From: Vigna angularis
Taxonomy: Eukaryota; Streptophyta; Magnoliopsida; Fabales; Fabaceae
Assembly: GCF_016808095.1 (NCBI RefSeq)
Contig: NC_068976.1
Coordinates: forward strand, 3,492,001 to 3,556,000
Length of the DNA stretch: 64,000 nt
Reading direction: 5' to 3'
Below, one piece after another: positions 10,640 to 24,475 of the stretch. Within the stretch, counting starts at the first letter, position 1. Each line of letters opens with the position of its first letter. The translations under genes and the position numbers were made by a program. The notes under the pieces were generated by a model that saw only the letters and a list, made by a program, of their open reading frames with translations, had not been told where the DNA came from and did no database searches.

Positions 10640-11656
10640 ATGCATACCTTCTTCTCCTTTCTCTTTTCTCCTTTAGAAGGTTGCTTATCCAACCTTTCTT
10701 CTTCTTTTCTTTCTTTTTTCTTTTTCATTTTTCATTTTCATTTTTATTTCATCCTCTTTCACTTGTTGAGGTGTAAGAGGAATCAAAGTTATTTTACTTC
10801 CTTTGTGGAGAAAATTTATTTTATTGGTGTAGCCATCATGAGTGGAGTTATGATTATATTGTCATGGCCTACCTAGTAGAACATGTCCAACATCCATTGG
10901 CACAACATCACATAAAATTGTTTCTTCATAGTTTCCAATGGTGATAGGTATGTTTATTTGTGTTTTGACTACTATTTGTTCATCCTCTTATATCCACTAA
11001 AGCTTGTAAGGCTTGGGAAGAGGAATAGTAATTAAGGCCAACTTCTCCACCATTCTAGAACTACAACAATTACAAGAGGACCCACTATCCACTATTAATG
11101 AACAAGTGTTTTCAAAACACTTTGCATCTTGTGCGGAATAGATTCTTCCTTCGTGATTGTTCTAGTTCTATATGTTGACTTCCAAGAAGTCTTCTCACCA
11201 ATAACAACTCTCCTTCACAAGGTAAGGCTTCTTCCTCAGATATGGAAGTATATGAATCACTAGAAGAATCTTCGTCTTCATTTTGATGTTCTAGGATATA
11301 AGTAGACCTTTTGTTAGGACACTCAGAAGCAAAGTGCCTTTGTAACCACATCTAAAACACTTGGTCTCTTTTACCTTATCATTTTTAGAAGATTCTTTAG
11401 AGGGATATTTTTTTTCCTTTTCCCTAGGTCCCTCTTCTTTTGATTTGGAGGGTTCACCCTCCCTCTTGGAATATTTCCTAAGGTAGGAAGAATTAGAGTA
11501 GTCTCTTTTAGAGGAAGTTTTCCTCTTCAATTGTTGCTCTACTCTAACACAAAGTTGGACTAACTCATTGAGATCATTATAAGGTAAAAGTTCTACCTTA
11601 TCAAGATTCAACTCAAACACACCAAACAAATTTAGCAAACTGCACCAGAATTTCAA
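10640..11656 (-). pseudogene. gypsy gag C-terminus and aspartic protease, broken
   Basis: Minus-strand frames give the last part of a gag domain (YNDLNELVQLCVRVEQQLKRK), a lysine-rich linker, and a CCHC zinc knuckle split by a frameshift near 11340 (CFRCGYKG / HFASECPNKR). An acidic linker follows, then a protease-like stretch with DSGSSCNC near 11075 and LLGRP near 10880. The order gag-knuckle-protease is that of Ty3-gypsy. Stops and frame changes make it non-coding now. There is no RT. Confidence 0.75.
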
Positions 11657-13079
11657 AAACTATCCAGACTCAAACTGTTTGATATTTTGCAAAGGTGTTT
11701 AATAAAATGCCCCAATAAATGTCAGATTTTTAGTTTTTGAGTTTTAGGGCCTCTAAACTGGATTGTAAGGTTCTATAAGTTTTTTATCACTTGATTATTC
11801 TTCTTTTGATAATTTATTTTCATTTTCAAACATTGAACCAGCTTTTACCAATCCAGAAATGAATTTGATTAAAGAAAATTTCAAACAGTGGCTGAAAAAG
11901 TTTCTCCGCACCAGAAAAAGTGACTCGAAATGAGTGGTTTGGTAATCAAAATTGCATGGAAGTAGTTTAAGTTCAAAACTAAAGTTTGGAACAACTTTGT
12001 GTTGTGATTTTAGATGTGTCTAAACTCTAAAATGAGTCAAAAACATCTTGCAATACAAATTTACTACTTCACTTCTAATTTTGACTAAAAATGTGATGAT
12101 TTAAGAAGCAATTCTACATATAGGCTAATATATGAACAAATGAACAATGCTAACAAGTTTTAAACATCATTTTGAACTTGTTCAACCTTTTAAACAACAC
12201 AGAAATAGCATCAACTGAAATCAGACATGGTAATAGCCAATTAAGCAGTAAAATACTTCATCACACTACCAAAATCAAGTTTAATAAAATCAAGGATTGT
12301 TTCAACAATAAAACTGACTCAATGAAGTGTGGATGCACAAAACTAAGCTAGAATTGGAAGGCTTAGCATGACAAACTCAGAATGGACAAATCAAAGACAC
12401 TTAGCACGGTGAAAAGCTTAGATTAAAAATCTAAAACATTGAATGCTATTATTTATGAGCAACCAAGCTATTCAAATTGCATTTCCTTGCTTGTAATGGT
12501 TTTCTACACTTTTAGCATCATTCAAAAACACTAAAAAATGTTGTACCAAGCTTCAAAATCAATGGAAAGCAATTGAAACAGTTTTTAAAGTTTCAAACCA
12601 GAAAACAAAATTCTGCAATAGAATCAAGCAGAAATAAAAACAGTTTTGCTTCTTTAGTGCTTCAGCTTGTATCACCAAGGCTAGAACAAGTCTTCATTGC
12701 CTTTATTGGTAGATATATAGCTTATCTAGCACTTCAACTCAAGCAAAACGAAATAACAATGCGGAAATGAATACCAAACAGTGACATAAATTAAAACTGC
12801 AATCACTTGCACATGACGAAGACAAAACATATTTGAAGGAATAAAGTTGAAAATGACTCAAACACAAAACACTCACCATTTAAAATGAAGGATAAACATG
12901 AACACATAATGGAAACACAAAATTAGTGACTGGAAATAGAAAAAAAAGAAACAAATGATATTCAAAACAAAAGCTGGAAAACAAAAACAAAATGCACAAC
13001 CGAATGCAAAAATGAAGTGCAAAGATGGAGGAATAACTTAGCTCTTGGTGCGTGGACAACTTAAGCTCATGATACCACT

Positions 13080-13863
13080 TGATGGAAGCCAACTTCAGCT
13101 AGAATCAAGCCAGAAGCAGCTCCAAGGATGAATCAAACAGTGTAGTGGAAATAATGAAGAAGAATGAGGTGTTTGAAGTGTTTAAGGTGAAGAGAAGTGT
13201 GTGAATGAGACCTCACAGCTCAGAGGGTCTTCCTACTAAGGAAGGAAGCTAGAGGAAAGGTGGGGAAGTCGAAATTGAAGAGTGACTCAAGAGCAATAGG
13301 ACTGGAAAGCAAGTTCAGTAGAATTTCACTAAGCTCAAAAATACAAAGAGATGACCCTCTTATTTATAGGTTAAGATGAGCTATCCTTCTGACCCAATTT
13401 CCCTCCCAAATTCAAATTAAAATGAGCAAGAGGCGCTAACTACACAGGTCACGCAACCCTTGCTTCAAACTAGGTCAAAAACCACACATGTGAAAAACAC
13501 TTCTCGTAGTGGTTGGGCTTGTCAGGTTTTTGGCTGGGCGACTTCTTCATTCCAGAAGGAAAATTCCTTCACACTTCTAATCTGGAAGCCAAACTTCCCA
13601 ATCCGGAAGTCACCTATTTTCGTTCTCTTGTTAGCTTCTTTGCTTTCCTTGGCTTCACATGCTTCTTTGGTGGCTCAACCATGGTCCCCAAGCTTTATTA
13701 GACCCTACAAAACAACCATATAAGTATTAAAAGAGAATTCTTCTAAGACATAGAGAAAGAAAATCAAGAAAGAGCCTTTAAAAGTCCTTCTTCAACTTTC
13801 CTTTCTTAACCTTAGTATGAGTTGATACTCCCTTGGATAACTTCCCTAGTTAGGTTTCCATCA
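13080..13863 (-). repeat. 5' LTR of the gypsy derivative
   Basis: 784 bp, starting TGATGGAAGCC and ending TTTCCATCA on the plus strand. Confidence 0.9.
13356..13371 (-). promoter_or_regulatory. TATA-like box of the 5' LTR
   Basis: The minus strand reads CCTATAAATAAGAGG in the middle of the LTR, the expected position for the retrotransposon promoter. The other LTR lacks it. Confidence 0.5.
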
Positions 13864-13868
13864 TACTA

Positions 13869-16800
13869 GATGTGGTGAGTTAGAAGTAATTATAAAACAA
13901 TACTTACATACGTTAGTTAGAACTGATTATGAGTCAAAACAATACTTTTATGGTATATCTTGTAACCTTAGTATGTTGAACAAAATTGATTTAGTTGATC
14001 AAGAATTTGATGTAATATACATTTTTAGACAAACCATTATAAAACTAACTTTAGTAATTTCCTCTTTTCGTTAAATTGCATGTTATTTTATCTGCACTAA
14101 TATAAGAAGTTTTTGAACTTTGGGTTTCTGAAAATCTTTGTCAATTTGTTGGACTACTGTGAATGTATCGTTTCACTACATAGTATCATACGATAATTGC
14201 GAATTTTTTCTAAATGTTTTCAAAACATGATTCAATCTTCATTTCTTATGTTTAAATGTTTTGTATAGATAAATACTAAATAAAGTTTTTATACGTTTAT
14301 CATGATTTCACTGTTGTGTAATATAGATGGAAAAAAAGCTCTAACAAGACGATGTTGATTTCTTTTACTTTTTAGTATTTTGTAATCTTTATGGGCAATA
14401 ACTTATGACTTAAATTTTTGTTTAAAACTTTTATTTTGTGATAATTGAAAATCACAAGAATTAGTGAGAAATTATTTTTTATTTTTTAATTTTTTTTATA
14501 AAAAAATTATAAAATAATATTTATTTTTAAATTAATGAATTAACTCATTTAACCCATCATGGGAGTTTATTTTAAATAAATATTATTAGGATTTATAAAA
14601 AAAATGAGTAGTGTTAGATTGACTTAGTTACTAAGTAGGTCAAGGTGGATAATTATTCAATAGACTTTATTAGCTGTTTTGACAACTTTAGATAATAGTA
14701 CTGATGGATACTTGACCTTAAAAGAAATTTTTATAGTGATTTAAAACAATTTTAAAATAAAAATTTAATAAAGTTATTAATAATACAAAACAGGTAAATA
14801 GTTGGTTCAGTATAATAAGTATTGATATATTGTTTTTAGTATAATAAAAAACAATTTTATTACAAAAATGTTAATTTTATTAATTTTGTTAGAACTTGGA
14901 GATAGTTTAACAAATATTTGATCTCTAGTAACGGTTTGTCTGTTTATTATGAAAATACTATCATTAATATATCTCTTGAAGAGTATCACTAAGGATTTTA
15001 AATTTACAACGCAAAAAACAAAAATTAAAAAAGGAATCAGTAAGAATTTTAAATTTACAACAGAAAAGAAATTGTAAGGGAGATTTTAAATTTACAAAAC
15101 AAAAGACAAATGGTAAGAGATTTCCTTCTCATATATTAACATTAATTTTGTTTTAATAAACACATGCGACAATTATTGAATATAAAACAAGAATCTAAAA
15201 AAATAAGTTAGGAAGTGTTTTAAATAATGATAACATGTTATGTTAATATTGAAAAATAAAAGATATAAATAGAAATTTTGTTAAGAAATTTCATTACTAA
15301 ATTTCTAGAATTCATTATTTGAGTATCCTCTCCTTTCTATCTTCAAGTGCTAACCGTTGAGTTATTTCTTTGAAGATCAAGAAGTGCCTATGTGATAACA
15401 ACAACAAGGTCTTCCTTTCCATCCAATCAATTTTTTCTTAAAAGAGTAAGTTAGTTTTTACTCTTTTCTTGAGTTATACGTTTCTTCCATGCATGTGAGC
15501 CTTTTTCTGTTGCATGTGCCTTCCTAGTATTGTAGTACGTTCTTAGTTGATTATAATGGTTCTAACCGCGTACCTTGATCATGATTCAGTGGTATGTAGA
15601 TGTAGATAGAGTTCTCTAAGCTAAGGGAGTAGTTTTTGATCTCTTAAAGCTGTTTGACTTTCCATTAGGTAAGGAAACCTATATGTTTGTTTATAAAGCT
15701 TTAAGAAAATATGAACTTTTGTGCGTTAATTAGAAAATTTGATTTGGGTGATAGAGTTAGGATATGTATAATTTGTTGAAAAATCCCTTAATGTGGTAGT
15801 ACGAAGTCAGTGAGTTATCTGACTTTTGGATGTTGAGCGGTGGACTAAAACACTGAGCACCACTTTTCCCTGTAGTATTGAATGTGGTTTTCACATTAAT
15901 TCATTGGGTAAATGATCTTGTTCACTGAGCGAGCCCTGTTCTAGTAACTTTATGATGTTTTTCTACACTCTTTGATGTATGTTTGTTTAAGATGTGTTGT
16001 ACGAATGTTTACATTGTTTATATTGGGAATCTTAATGAAGGTTAAATGGATGTTATATATGAGGTTGATCTAAAGTTGATACAAAATGGTTTGTGAGTGT
16101 GAAATTGTATATGATACTATATGGATTTCAAGGAGAAATCCTTAAGATGGTTGTGTATAGTGTATGTATTGATATAGGATGCCTGTGATTAAGGGTTATT
16201 CTGACGCTCTCAATAATTTCCAAATTTCAAGAAGAGAAGGATAATTATGTCGCGGAGAGTAGTAGGAGGTCTTTAGTCTGATAGTCATTTATTGGCTATA
16301 GATGTTTGATGGATTAACCTCGGAGCGTGGTAGTTGGTATGGATGTTGTTGTTGTTGTACCACCTTCGAGTGTAGGGTCCTTAGAGTTCGATATCAGTAC
16401 ATGCATGTAGATGGTCAAGTCTAGTGTAAATAATTGGATGTTTATGAAATTGTTAGTTATTGATGATTAATTATAATTTGATGTCTATAAATAATTACAT
16501 GTGTTTTCTTTGATAACATTTGCTTATCTTTTTCTTGTTTTGTGTTTGCTTATTTTCCTATTTGCAATGATTATCTTTATGATGTGAGTAGATAAGGAGC
16601 TCTCTTTGGATCAGGTTTTAGGAGATGAAGATGAAGCAAAAACTTATATTAGGAGTTTACTTTAACTAGTTTTGTACTATATAAAAATATATGTATATAC
16701 TCTTCTGACAAACTTCTAGTTACACTTTAGTTTTTAAGTGTAAAATAATTTGTTGAATTACTCTTTCTTGTATATATTTTACTATTATAATTATATTTGG

Positions 16801-17398
16801 AGAGTTTTATGTATACTTTTTGTTTAACCTAGTTTATTAAATATGTGAGAATTTCTTAATAATATTAATACTATTATAAATCAGGATGGTACAAAATTCA
16901 TGCTAAATTACATTAATCATTAAAAAGTTGAAGTGAAATTAACACAATTAACTTTATTTTGTTTTTCTCATTAGACTAAAATTGAAATATGTTAATATTT
17001 GTTATCCTGACCCTCTATTCAAAAAAATTACATAAAAGTAAATTAAGAAATTATTTGAAATTAAAAAAATGGCATTAAGTTAGAAAAACTTTTAGGAACT
17101 AAAATTTTTATTTATTAAAATATAGAACTAAAATTACAATCAAGCATAAAAATATGTTTTAAATAAAAAAATCAAGTGGGCCAAACATATCTTATGCACA
17201 GCAGCCCAGTGCCATGAAAAGGTTGGCTTGATTGACCATGACATACGGCAACTCTGATAGACACGAACATTCTGCGTACATACATATAGTATATTATAGT
17301 ATACGGTAATAATAATAATTAGCCACCGGGTTTCGGTTCAGAGAACCTGCTACAAAAGAAGAAAAGTTTGTTGAAGAGAGCCAACCACAACAAAAACA
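13869..17398. other. Intergenic, AT-rich; no gene recognised
   Basis: No coding region is supported. At 14990-15115 an AATTTTAAATTTACAAC-type unit of about 40-60 bp occurs three times imperfectly. Between about 15350 and 16660 the sequence is less AT-rich and might be an old LTR, but no ends were found. Confidence 0.4.
17283..17305 (+). promoter_or_regulatory. Possible TATA region of ENOD93
   Basis: A TATAGTATATTATAGTATAC stretch lies about 95-115 bp upstream of the ENOD93 start codon, a usual distance for a plant core promoter. Assigned from position and composition only. Confidence 0.35.
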
Positions 17399-19503
17399 AT
17401 GGGTATTCCGTCGGAACTTCGGGAAATCTTCTTACCCAACAAAAAAGATGTCTTTATTGCTTCTCCCGCAGAGGATAGGAGGGTTTTGAGGACCAAACAA
17501 TGCACTGATGGTATTCTCTCTCTCTCTCTTCTTTTTTTTTTGTTATTCTTTTTACAAGTTTTTTTTTCTGCTTAATGTGTAAAACATCATTACGTGGAAC
17601 ATGCGTTATGTTGATTATGGTTTTCTGTTTATCTCGTTCCCACATTAGGACACATGACTTGAAAAATAGATTTATGTTGTCTTTTGGAGGTTAGATCGAT
17701 TGATTGATGGTTACGGGGGGCCAAGATGTAAGAATAATTTTGAATGGTTAATTTTTTGTTTGGATCTTCCGTGTCAAAAGCTAAAGATTGGGACACAAAA
17801 AATTGAAGTGAAAGAAATTAATTTATGCTGCCTTAAACTACAGCTCTAAATGAAAGTTAAGTGAAACCTACAAACATAGCATAGAAGGGAAAGGGTCCTG
17901 TTAATTTGTTAGTAGTTGAAGGGAAAACAGTGTTTTCCTTGGGGAAATTAGTCATGAGTGCATGTTCGGTTTAAAGTTACACAAGTAATTTTACGAAGTT
18001 CAACGTAAGATTGTCTTCCAATGTATGATTTGAGAAGGAAAAAACATGTTGCTTCTTGAATAAAGTACTTCTGAGTGGTGAGAGAAGTGTTACTTGCTTT
18101 CATATTTCTGCTGATTGGGAGAATAATGTTGAATTATTGTTTCGCTCAGAAGTACTCATGTTTTTGCTGACCTTACATGAATGAATTGTTTTCATTCCTG
18201 TGTCCATGATTTTCATTAACAAGGCAGGGCGTGTTGTATGCTACATATTTTGTGACTATTTTATCTTTTGAAAGGGTGCGAGAGTTCAGGAGAAATGTGA
18301 ATTATGTTCATCTTGGCTTTTCCTTAATATGCAGAAGGTGTGCATGCTGGATTCAGGGCTGCTTGCGTTGCTTGTGTTGCCAGTGCTGTGCCTACTGTAC
18401 GTAACCTTTTTCAGATACAATTCTACATTTTTTTCGTTTGTAATTATGTCAGAAAAAATCAGTTAAGCAATGTTCGTGTTGTCTTTTAGGTACAACTTTT
18501 ACCTCATAACAACTACGTCCTATATTCCACCGGTTTGGTGTTTATGTCTGCTTTTGAAACCTTTTTCTGAGTTTCTGAATTATGAAAAATAATTCAAAGA
18601 TGAAGAAGAAATCAGGCAAACTTTAGACCCTTGCATATTTATGATGAAAATATATAATGTTTAAAGACAATCTTAAATATTGTCGGATTTCACTATTATA
18701 TCATTATTGGCCACTTCTGTTCACATATTGGTATGTTGATTTACTAAGCTTTACTTTTTAATATTGGAATTTTCAAATTTGCAGTTGACTGCAGTTCGTG
18801 TGATCCCATGGGCAAAGGCAAACCTCAATTATACTGCTCAGGCACTCATAATATCAGCTGGTATGATCTCAACTTACAAAAACCAAATGATTAATTCTAG
18901 ATGATGCTATTAGATTTTTCATATAAAAAGAAATCCTTTTGTTAAGATGTGCATGGTTATTTGAAAGGGTAAACCCTATGTAGTTCGATAGGTGTTTTTG
19001 TTGTTCTCTTGTTAGAATTGATGTTTTACCTCAGCCATCTATGTTGATCTTTAATGTAAACTTTTATTATGGGGTTACTATAGTGAAACCTTAATTCTAA
19101 TTGAAGAACAATACTGAAAAAATCTAAGGAAGTGTATCTGAGTTTTCTCCAATAGGGAATGGGCTTTAAAGCAAGAAGCAATTGCTTCTGATGCCATTGT
19201 ATTGACAAGTCCATGTAATAATGGTGTATGCAGTTAATGTATTAGGCTTGCCACAGTTTCAAAATTCAATGTAACAGGAACTCAGCTAATCTTTTTGCTG
19301 CTGGTCCACTTGTAAATTAGTTGCTTGATTTCTTTTACCTTTAGTTTGACTATATTTGCAAATTGTTATCGTGTTTAACATCTGACGGTGGTTGGTGAAC
19401 AGCATCCATCGCTGCATACTTCATCACTGCTGATAAAACTATCTTGGAGTGTGCAAGGAAAAATGCCCAGCTTGAAGATGCTTTGGTACACAATCAACAA
19501 TAG
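17399..19503 (+). CDS. ENOD93: Early nodulin-93 family protein
   Basis: Four exons with GT-AG junctions join in phase to a 116-aa protein: 17399-17510, 18335-18396, 18785-18860 and 19403-19503 (TAG). The sequence follows the ENOD93 family from end to end: MGIPSELREIF start, IASPAED..LR.KQCT, then EGVHAGFRAACVACVASAVP, LTAVRVIPWAKANLNYTAQA, LIISAASIAAYFITADKTIL and ECARKNAQLEDAL. Two hydrophobic stretches (about residues 41-60 and 74-93) suggest a small membrane protein. Length fits the family's usual ~105-120 aa. The family was named from a soybean nodulation-induced gene, but members occur in non-legumes, and rice ENOD93 has been tied to nitrogen use. I infer an intact functional gene. A copia element sits 560 bp beyond the stop codon. 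Confidence 0.93.
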
Positions 19504-20064
19504 ACGTTTCTTACGAACTGCAAGAACCCGTCGTTGTTATACACTCAACAGGACTATTGCAAAGGCGTATATTATTAAAGAAAATGTTTTTGTCTTGTGA
19601 ATTTGACAGTCATTTGAAATTGCAACTCACTTGCGGCTTCAGAAGTAAAAATGTTAAGCTATGTTGACTTTTGTTGTTTTTCCATCTTTCGTTAAATAAA
19701 TTTAATGCATAAACTTCGAAGTTCCATGAGCTGTTCCACAATTAAGCCTGATTCTAATTTCATGTTATAACCACCCTGTTCCACAAATTCATTGCGCGCC
19801 TTTGTCTGTCTCCTGTGGTTTATAGCTTCACATTTATACTGATGTTTTAAAAAATTAGCGTAGCCACCAGAGAGGCAAAAATCCTTCTTACCAAACAAAC
19901 CTAAACACAATTTTCAAAGTGTAGTCAATGATTAAACAGCTAATCTTCGCAAGAGCTCAAGCAAGTGCCCAACCTCTAAAACAAGGCTTATCCCCTTGCA
20001 AGAGGGAGAAGGAAACACTGCAACCATAAATCAGGGCTCTACATCAGTGGATGCTATTTGGATT
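19504..20064. other. ENOD93 3' flank
   Basis: This holds the presumptive 3' UTR (AATAAATTTAATGC near 19695 is a possible poly(A) signal region) and unassigned sequence up to the copia insertion. Confidence 0.45.
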
Positions 20065-20263
20065 ATTAGAGTGGCAGCGTATCAGAGAAGAGAGGAAGAT
20101 GTATTATAAGTGGAACTGAGAGAGTTATGCAATGAAACAGAGATGCAAAAGATCTAGAGAAAACGATAAATTTTCTTATTGAAGTCAACAGTATATATGT
20201 ACAAAATGTAAACTGTCTAATGACAGTTAAATCAGTTGTGATTCTAGATTTACATTCCTAACA
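20065..20263 (-). repeat. 3' LTR of copia 20065-24760
   Basis: 199 bp; differs from 24562-24760 by one transition (AAC versus AGC context near 20189). Confidence 0.93.
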
Positions 20264-23200
20264 CTCCCTCTTAAATCTAAATCACTAAGAGACCTAATTC
20301 CAAGTGATCTTCTAAGCTTTTCAAATCTATTCTGTCGTAGAGCTTTCGTGAATATATCAGCTTCCTGTTCATTCGTGTTGTAGTATATCAGTTCCAGTTT
20401 TCCTTCGCTGACCCGTTCTCTGAGGTAGTGAAATTTTGTTTCGATGTGCTTGCTCCGTCCATGCGATATTGGGTTTTTGGCTAGATTAATAGCAGATTTG
20501 TTGTCTATCCTTAAGCATGTTGGTCCGTGACGCTTGATCTTTAGCTCTTGCAATATGGCTTCTATCCACGTGCATTGACAGGCAGTCTTTGCTGCTGAGA
20601 TGTATTCGGCTTCACACGATGAGAGTGCCACGACTGTCTGCTTCTTAGAACACCATGAGATGGGTGCTCCCATAAACTTGAACAAATACCCGTAAGTACT
20701 CTTCCTGTCTACAAGATCACCGCTCCAGTTCGCGTCACACCATGCCTCCAAGATGTTGGTGGTGCTATCAGTTTTCCTGGGAAAGTAAATTCCGTAGTCT
20801 AAGGTACCTTTCAAGTATCGAAGGATGTATTTTGCAGCTGTCATGTGCGATTGTCTGGGATCATGCATGTATCGGCTGATGAGACCCACACCAAAGCTTA
20901 TGTCTGGCCTGCTGTTGCAATGTAGCGGAGTGTCCCGACTATTTGTCTGTATAGCGTTGCATCTACTTTGCTTTCATCCAGCTACAGTGAGAGCTTCATG
21001 TTGGCAATAACAGGAACTGATGCGTTGTTGCAGTCTTTTAACTTAAACCTCTCCAGAGTTTCGAGAACATATTTTCTTTGATTCATATGTACTCCCTCTT
21101 TGGTTTGTATAAACTCCAATCCAAGGAAGTATCCCAAGAAGCCAAGGTCTGTCATCTCCAGATCATTCTTCATCTTAACTTTAAATTTTTCAATCTCTTT
21201 CACTGAGCTCCCAGTGACCAGTAGGTCGTCCACGTACAGACATACCAGCAAGGTACCTAGCTGATCAAAGAACTTGACATATATTCCATATTCAACAATA
21301 CATTTTTGAAATCCATACCTGGTGAGCAACGAGTCAATATGCTTGTTCCATGCTCGTGGTGCCTAACGAAGACCGTAGAGAGCTTTGTTAAGTTTATAAA
21401 CCTTCAGTTCATTGTCCTTCTTGATGAAACCAGGCGGTTGACATACATAGACTTCTTCTTCGAGAGCCCCATTGAGAAATGTTGATTTGACATCCATCTG
21501 GCTGATACTCCAATTATTTGAGTTGGCAATAACTACCACGATCCTCACCGTTTCCAATCTTGCAACAGGAGCGTACACATCAGTGAAATCGATCCCAGGT
21601 TGTTGCAGAAATCCTTTAGCAACTAGTCTAGCTTTTAACTTTGCCACACTCCCATCAGGTTTGTACTTAATTTTGAATATCCACTTCACCTCTATGGCTT
21701 TCTTGTAGGTAGGTAAGTCCATCAACGTCCATGTTTTATTCTTCTCGATAGCTGAAAGCTCCTCAATCATAGCATCCTTCCAATTATCATCTTTGATAGC
21801 TTGCTCCCATGCTATGGTTTCAGTACCTGCAAGTAAAGCATAATGCAATATATCACCTGTGTCTGCAATGTCACTGTCTCGGAATAGCTCGTGATCTGCC
21901 AGTCTTGTCGATGGGAAACGCGTTCTTGTTGATCGCCTATTATTTGCATCCTCTATATTAACTATCGGTGTGTCTTGGTCATAGTTTCTCTCCTTAAACA
22001 ACGTAGTAATCACAGTACTGGGTGGATCATCTAGAGTAGTCTCACATGTGTTCCACTTGAACACAATAGATTCATCAACGATCACGTCCCTACTTATCAC
22101 AATTCTTGACTTCATTGGGTCATAGAGTCTATATGCTCCAGTTGGATGATAGCCAACAAAAACGAAAGTTTCGCTTCTATCGTCCAATTTCTTTCTCAAT
22201 TCACTTGGGACATGCTTATAACAGGCTGATCCAAAAACCTTCAGGTGTCGCACATCAGGTTTGTTTCCAGACCACGCTTCTTCCGGTGTGCTAGTTGGCA
22301 AAGCTTTGGTTAGGCTTCTATTCAGTAAGTATGCTGCAGTTGAAACTACTTCTCCCCACAGATGATGCGGAAGACCCCTTCCTTTGATCATACATCTGAC
22401 CATATCAAGAAGCATGCGATTCCTCCTCTCAGCCAATCCATTATGTTGAGGAGTGTAGGGGGCTGTGACTTCGTGTATAATCCCTTTTTCAGTGCAGAAT
22501 TTCGACATTTCTCCTGAGTTGAATTCACCTCCTCCATCAGTGCGGAGAATTTTGATTTGCTTGCCCGATTGCCTCTCGGCCATGGAGCAAAAATTAACAA
22601 AGTAAGTGTAAGTTTCATCTTTTCCTTTTAACAGATAAACCCAAATTTTCCTAGAAAGCTCATCCACAAAAAGTAGGAAGTACCTGTTACCTCCCAAAGA
22701 CGACATGTCGAATGGTCCACATACATCAGCATGCACCACTTCTAGCAGCTGTCTCGCTCTCTTGTAGGCACGTTTCTTGAATACTGATCTTGTTTGCTTT
22801 CCTATGGTGCAGCTTTCACAAACTTTCTTAGGTGCCTCAATCATACAGATTCCACTCACAAGCTTCTTTTCTTTGAGTTGCATCAAGCTTCTAAAGTTTA
22901 GATGCCCATAACGATAATGCCACAGCCAATTTCCTTCAACACTTGTTGCTTTCATGCATTATATCTCCGCTGTATTCAGATTTACACGAAATGTGCGATT
23001 GTTGGCAATAGGAGCTTTGAGTATCATTCGTTGCTTTTCGTCGAACACTTTGATGTGTCCTTGTTCCATTTTCATGGTGTATCCTTTCTCGTGTAGCTGA
23101 CCAAGACTCAGGAGGTTGCTTCTCATGGTGGGTACGTAAAGAACATTATGCATGTATACTGGCCTTCCATCTTTGCGCGCAGTCAATACCTTTCCTGTGC

Positions 23201-24475
23201 CTTCAGCTCTTATGGTACTATTATCAGCGAATCGTATTATGCTTTTAACACTAGTATCAAGATCGATCAGCCAATTTCGATTTCCTGTCATGTGGTTGGA
23301 ACACCCTGTATCCAGAAACGACGATGATTCCTCATTTGCATGGCTCGTCTTCCCAGCAAGAGACACGTATTCTCTTTCTGCAGCATTCTTTGTGCAGCTG
23401 TCTTCAACTTCGCTTGTCTCAAGTACTTGTTTTCTTTGAGTAATACGACTCTCATAATTATTTCTTCCTTGCGTTGTAACAGTCATTAGCACTACGTGAT
23501 CAAAATCTGATTCTTGTTCGTCTTTCACTAGGTTAGCTTCGTCATTCTTCTCTTTCTTGGTGTTTTCATTATGCCAGCATTCAGACGAATAATGGCCAAA
23601 TTTACTACATGTGAAACATTGCACGTTTCTTTTGTCGACATTTCTTCTGCCACCTCTTCCTTTGTTTCTGCCACCTCTTCCTCTGAAGTTTCCATCCTTT
23701 TGATCATAGTTAACATCATATTTGTTCTGATCTGGGTTATTAGCGGACCTTCCTCCGTTTCGGCCTCCACGACCACCTCGCATTCTGCCTCTTCCTCTAC
23801 CAAATCCACGACCCTTTTGCATTTTGGCTTGTAATGCTTGGCTAATCTGTGTTGCATCTTGTTTTGTGGCTTTTCTTTCTAGCAGTCTCTGTTCGTGAGC
23901 TTCAAGTGAGTTTTGCAATTCCTCGACTTTCATTTTCTCCAAATCTCTACTTTCTACAATCGCCACAACAATGTGGTCGTACTGGGCGTTAACGTACGCA
24001 AGATCTTAAGGACTATCTTCTTGTCCTTGACAACCTTGTCGCATGCACACATTGCGTTGACAATTACTTGGATCCTGCCGATGTACCCTTGAATGGTTTC
24101 TTGTTCCCCCATGTTCAGGAGCTCATACTACCGTCGCAGTGACTGTAGCTTAATCTCCTTTATATTTCCAGCAGTTCCATACCCATATTGTAAGATCTCC
24201 CACGTTTCTTTGGCCGTTGTCGCCTTTGACACCTTTTGGAATATCGCCACCGAGATGCATTGATGCAAGATCATGCGTGCTTTGCAGTCTAATTTTCTGT
24301 TCTCTTTATACGCTTTCTTTTTTTCATCTGTAGCATTCTTTGCAGGATCTTTAAACCCATATTTGACAATTTCATCGATCTCATGGAAACCCAATATAAC
24401 ATCCATCTTTACGCACCAATCTGCGAAATTCTTTTCGTCAAATATTGGTAGGTTACTTTGGATCATCCCTGCCAT
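20227..24475 (-). pseudogene. copia gag-pol polyprotein with stops and frameshifts
   Basis: Starting at the ATG 24473-24475, the minus strand encodes gag (MAGMIQSNLPIFDEKNFADW..), a CCHC knuckle (CFTCSKFGHYSSEC) and protease (FLDTGCSNHMTG). It continues with integrase (WHYRYGHLN.., HADVCGPF, RTDGGGEFNS, TPQHNGLAERRNR), RT (..DVKSTFLNGALEEEVYVCQP, YVDDLLVTGS) and RNase H (AWCDANWSGDLVDRKS, ALSSCEAEYISA, HIETKFHYLRE). The order is the canonical Ty1-copia one. Four in-frame stops (24128-24130, 22959-22961, 21363-21365, 20982-20984) and two frameshifts (near 23985 and near 20930) break it. All domains are otherwise present, so the element could have moved only before these lesions or with help in trans. 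Confidence 0.92.

Larger units (their letters stand above)
9554..13863 (-). mobile_element. Ty3-gypsy deletion derivative with TSD
   Basis: The element is bounded by TACTA duplications (9549-9553 and 13864-13868). LTRs lie at 9554-10315 (3' LTR) and 13080-13863 (5' LTR), with TGATGGAA/TTCCATCA ends; the left copy starts TAATGGAA. On the minus strand a primer site TGGTATCATGAGC (13065-13077) sits 2 bp inside the 5' LTR. A purine tract AAGAGGAAGGG abuts the 3' LTR. Only the end of gag and the protease remain; RT, RNase H and integrase are missing. About 1.4 kb (11660-13060) is non-coding. Confidence 0.88.
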
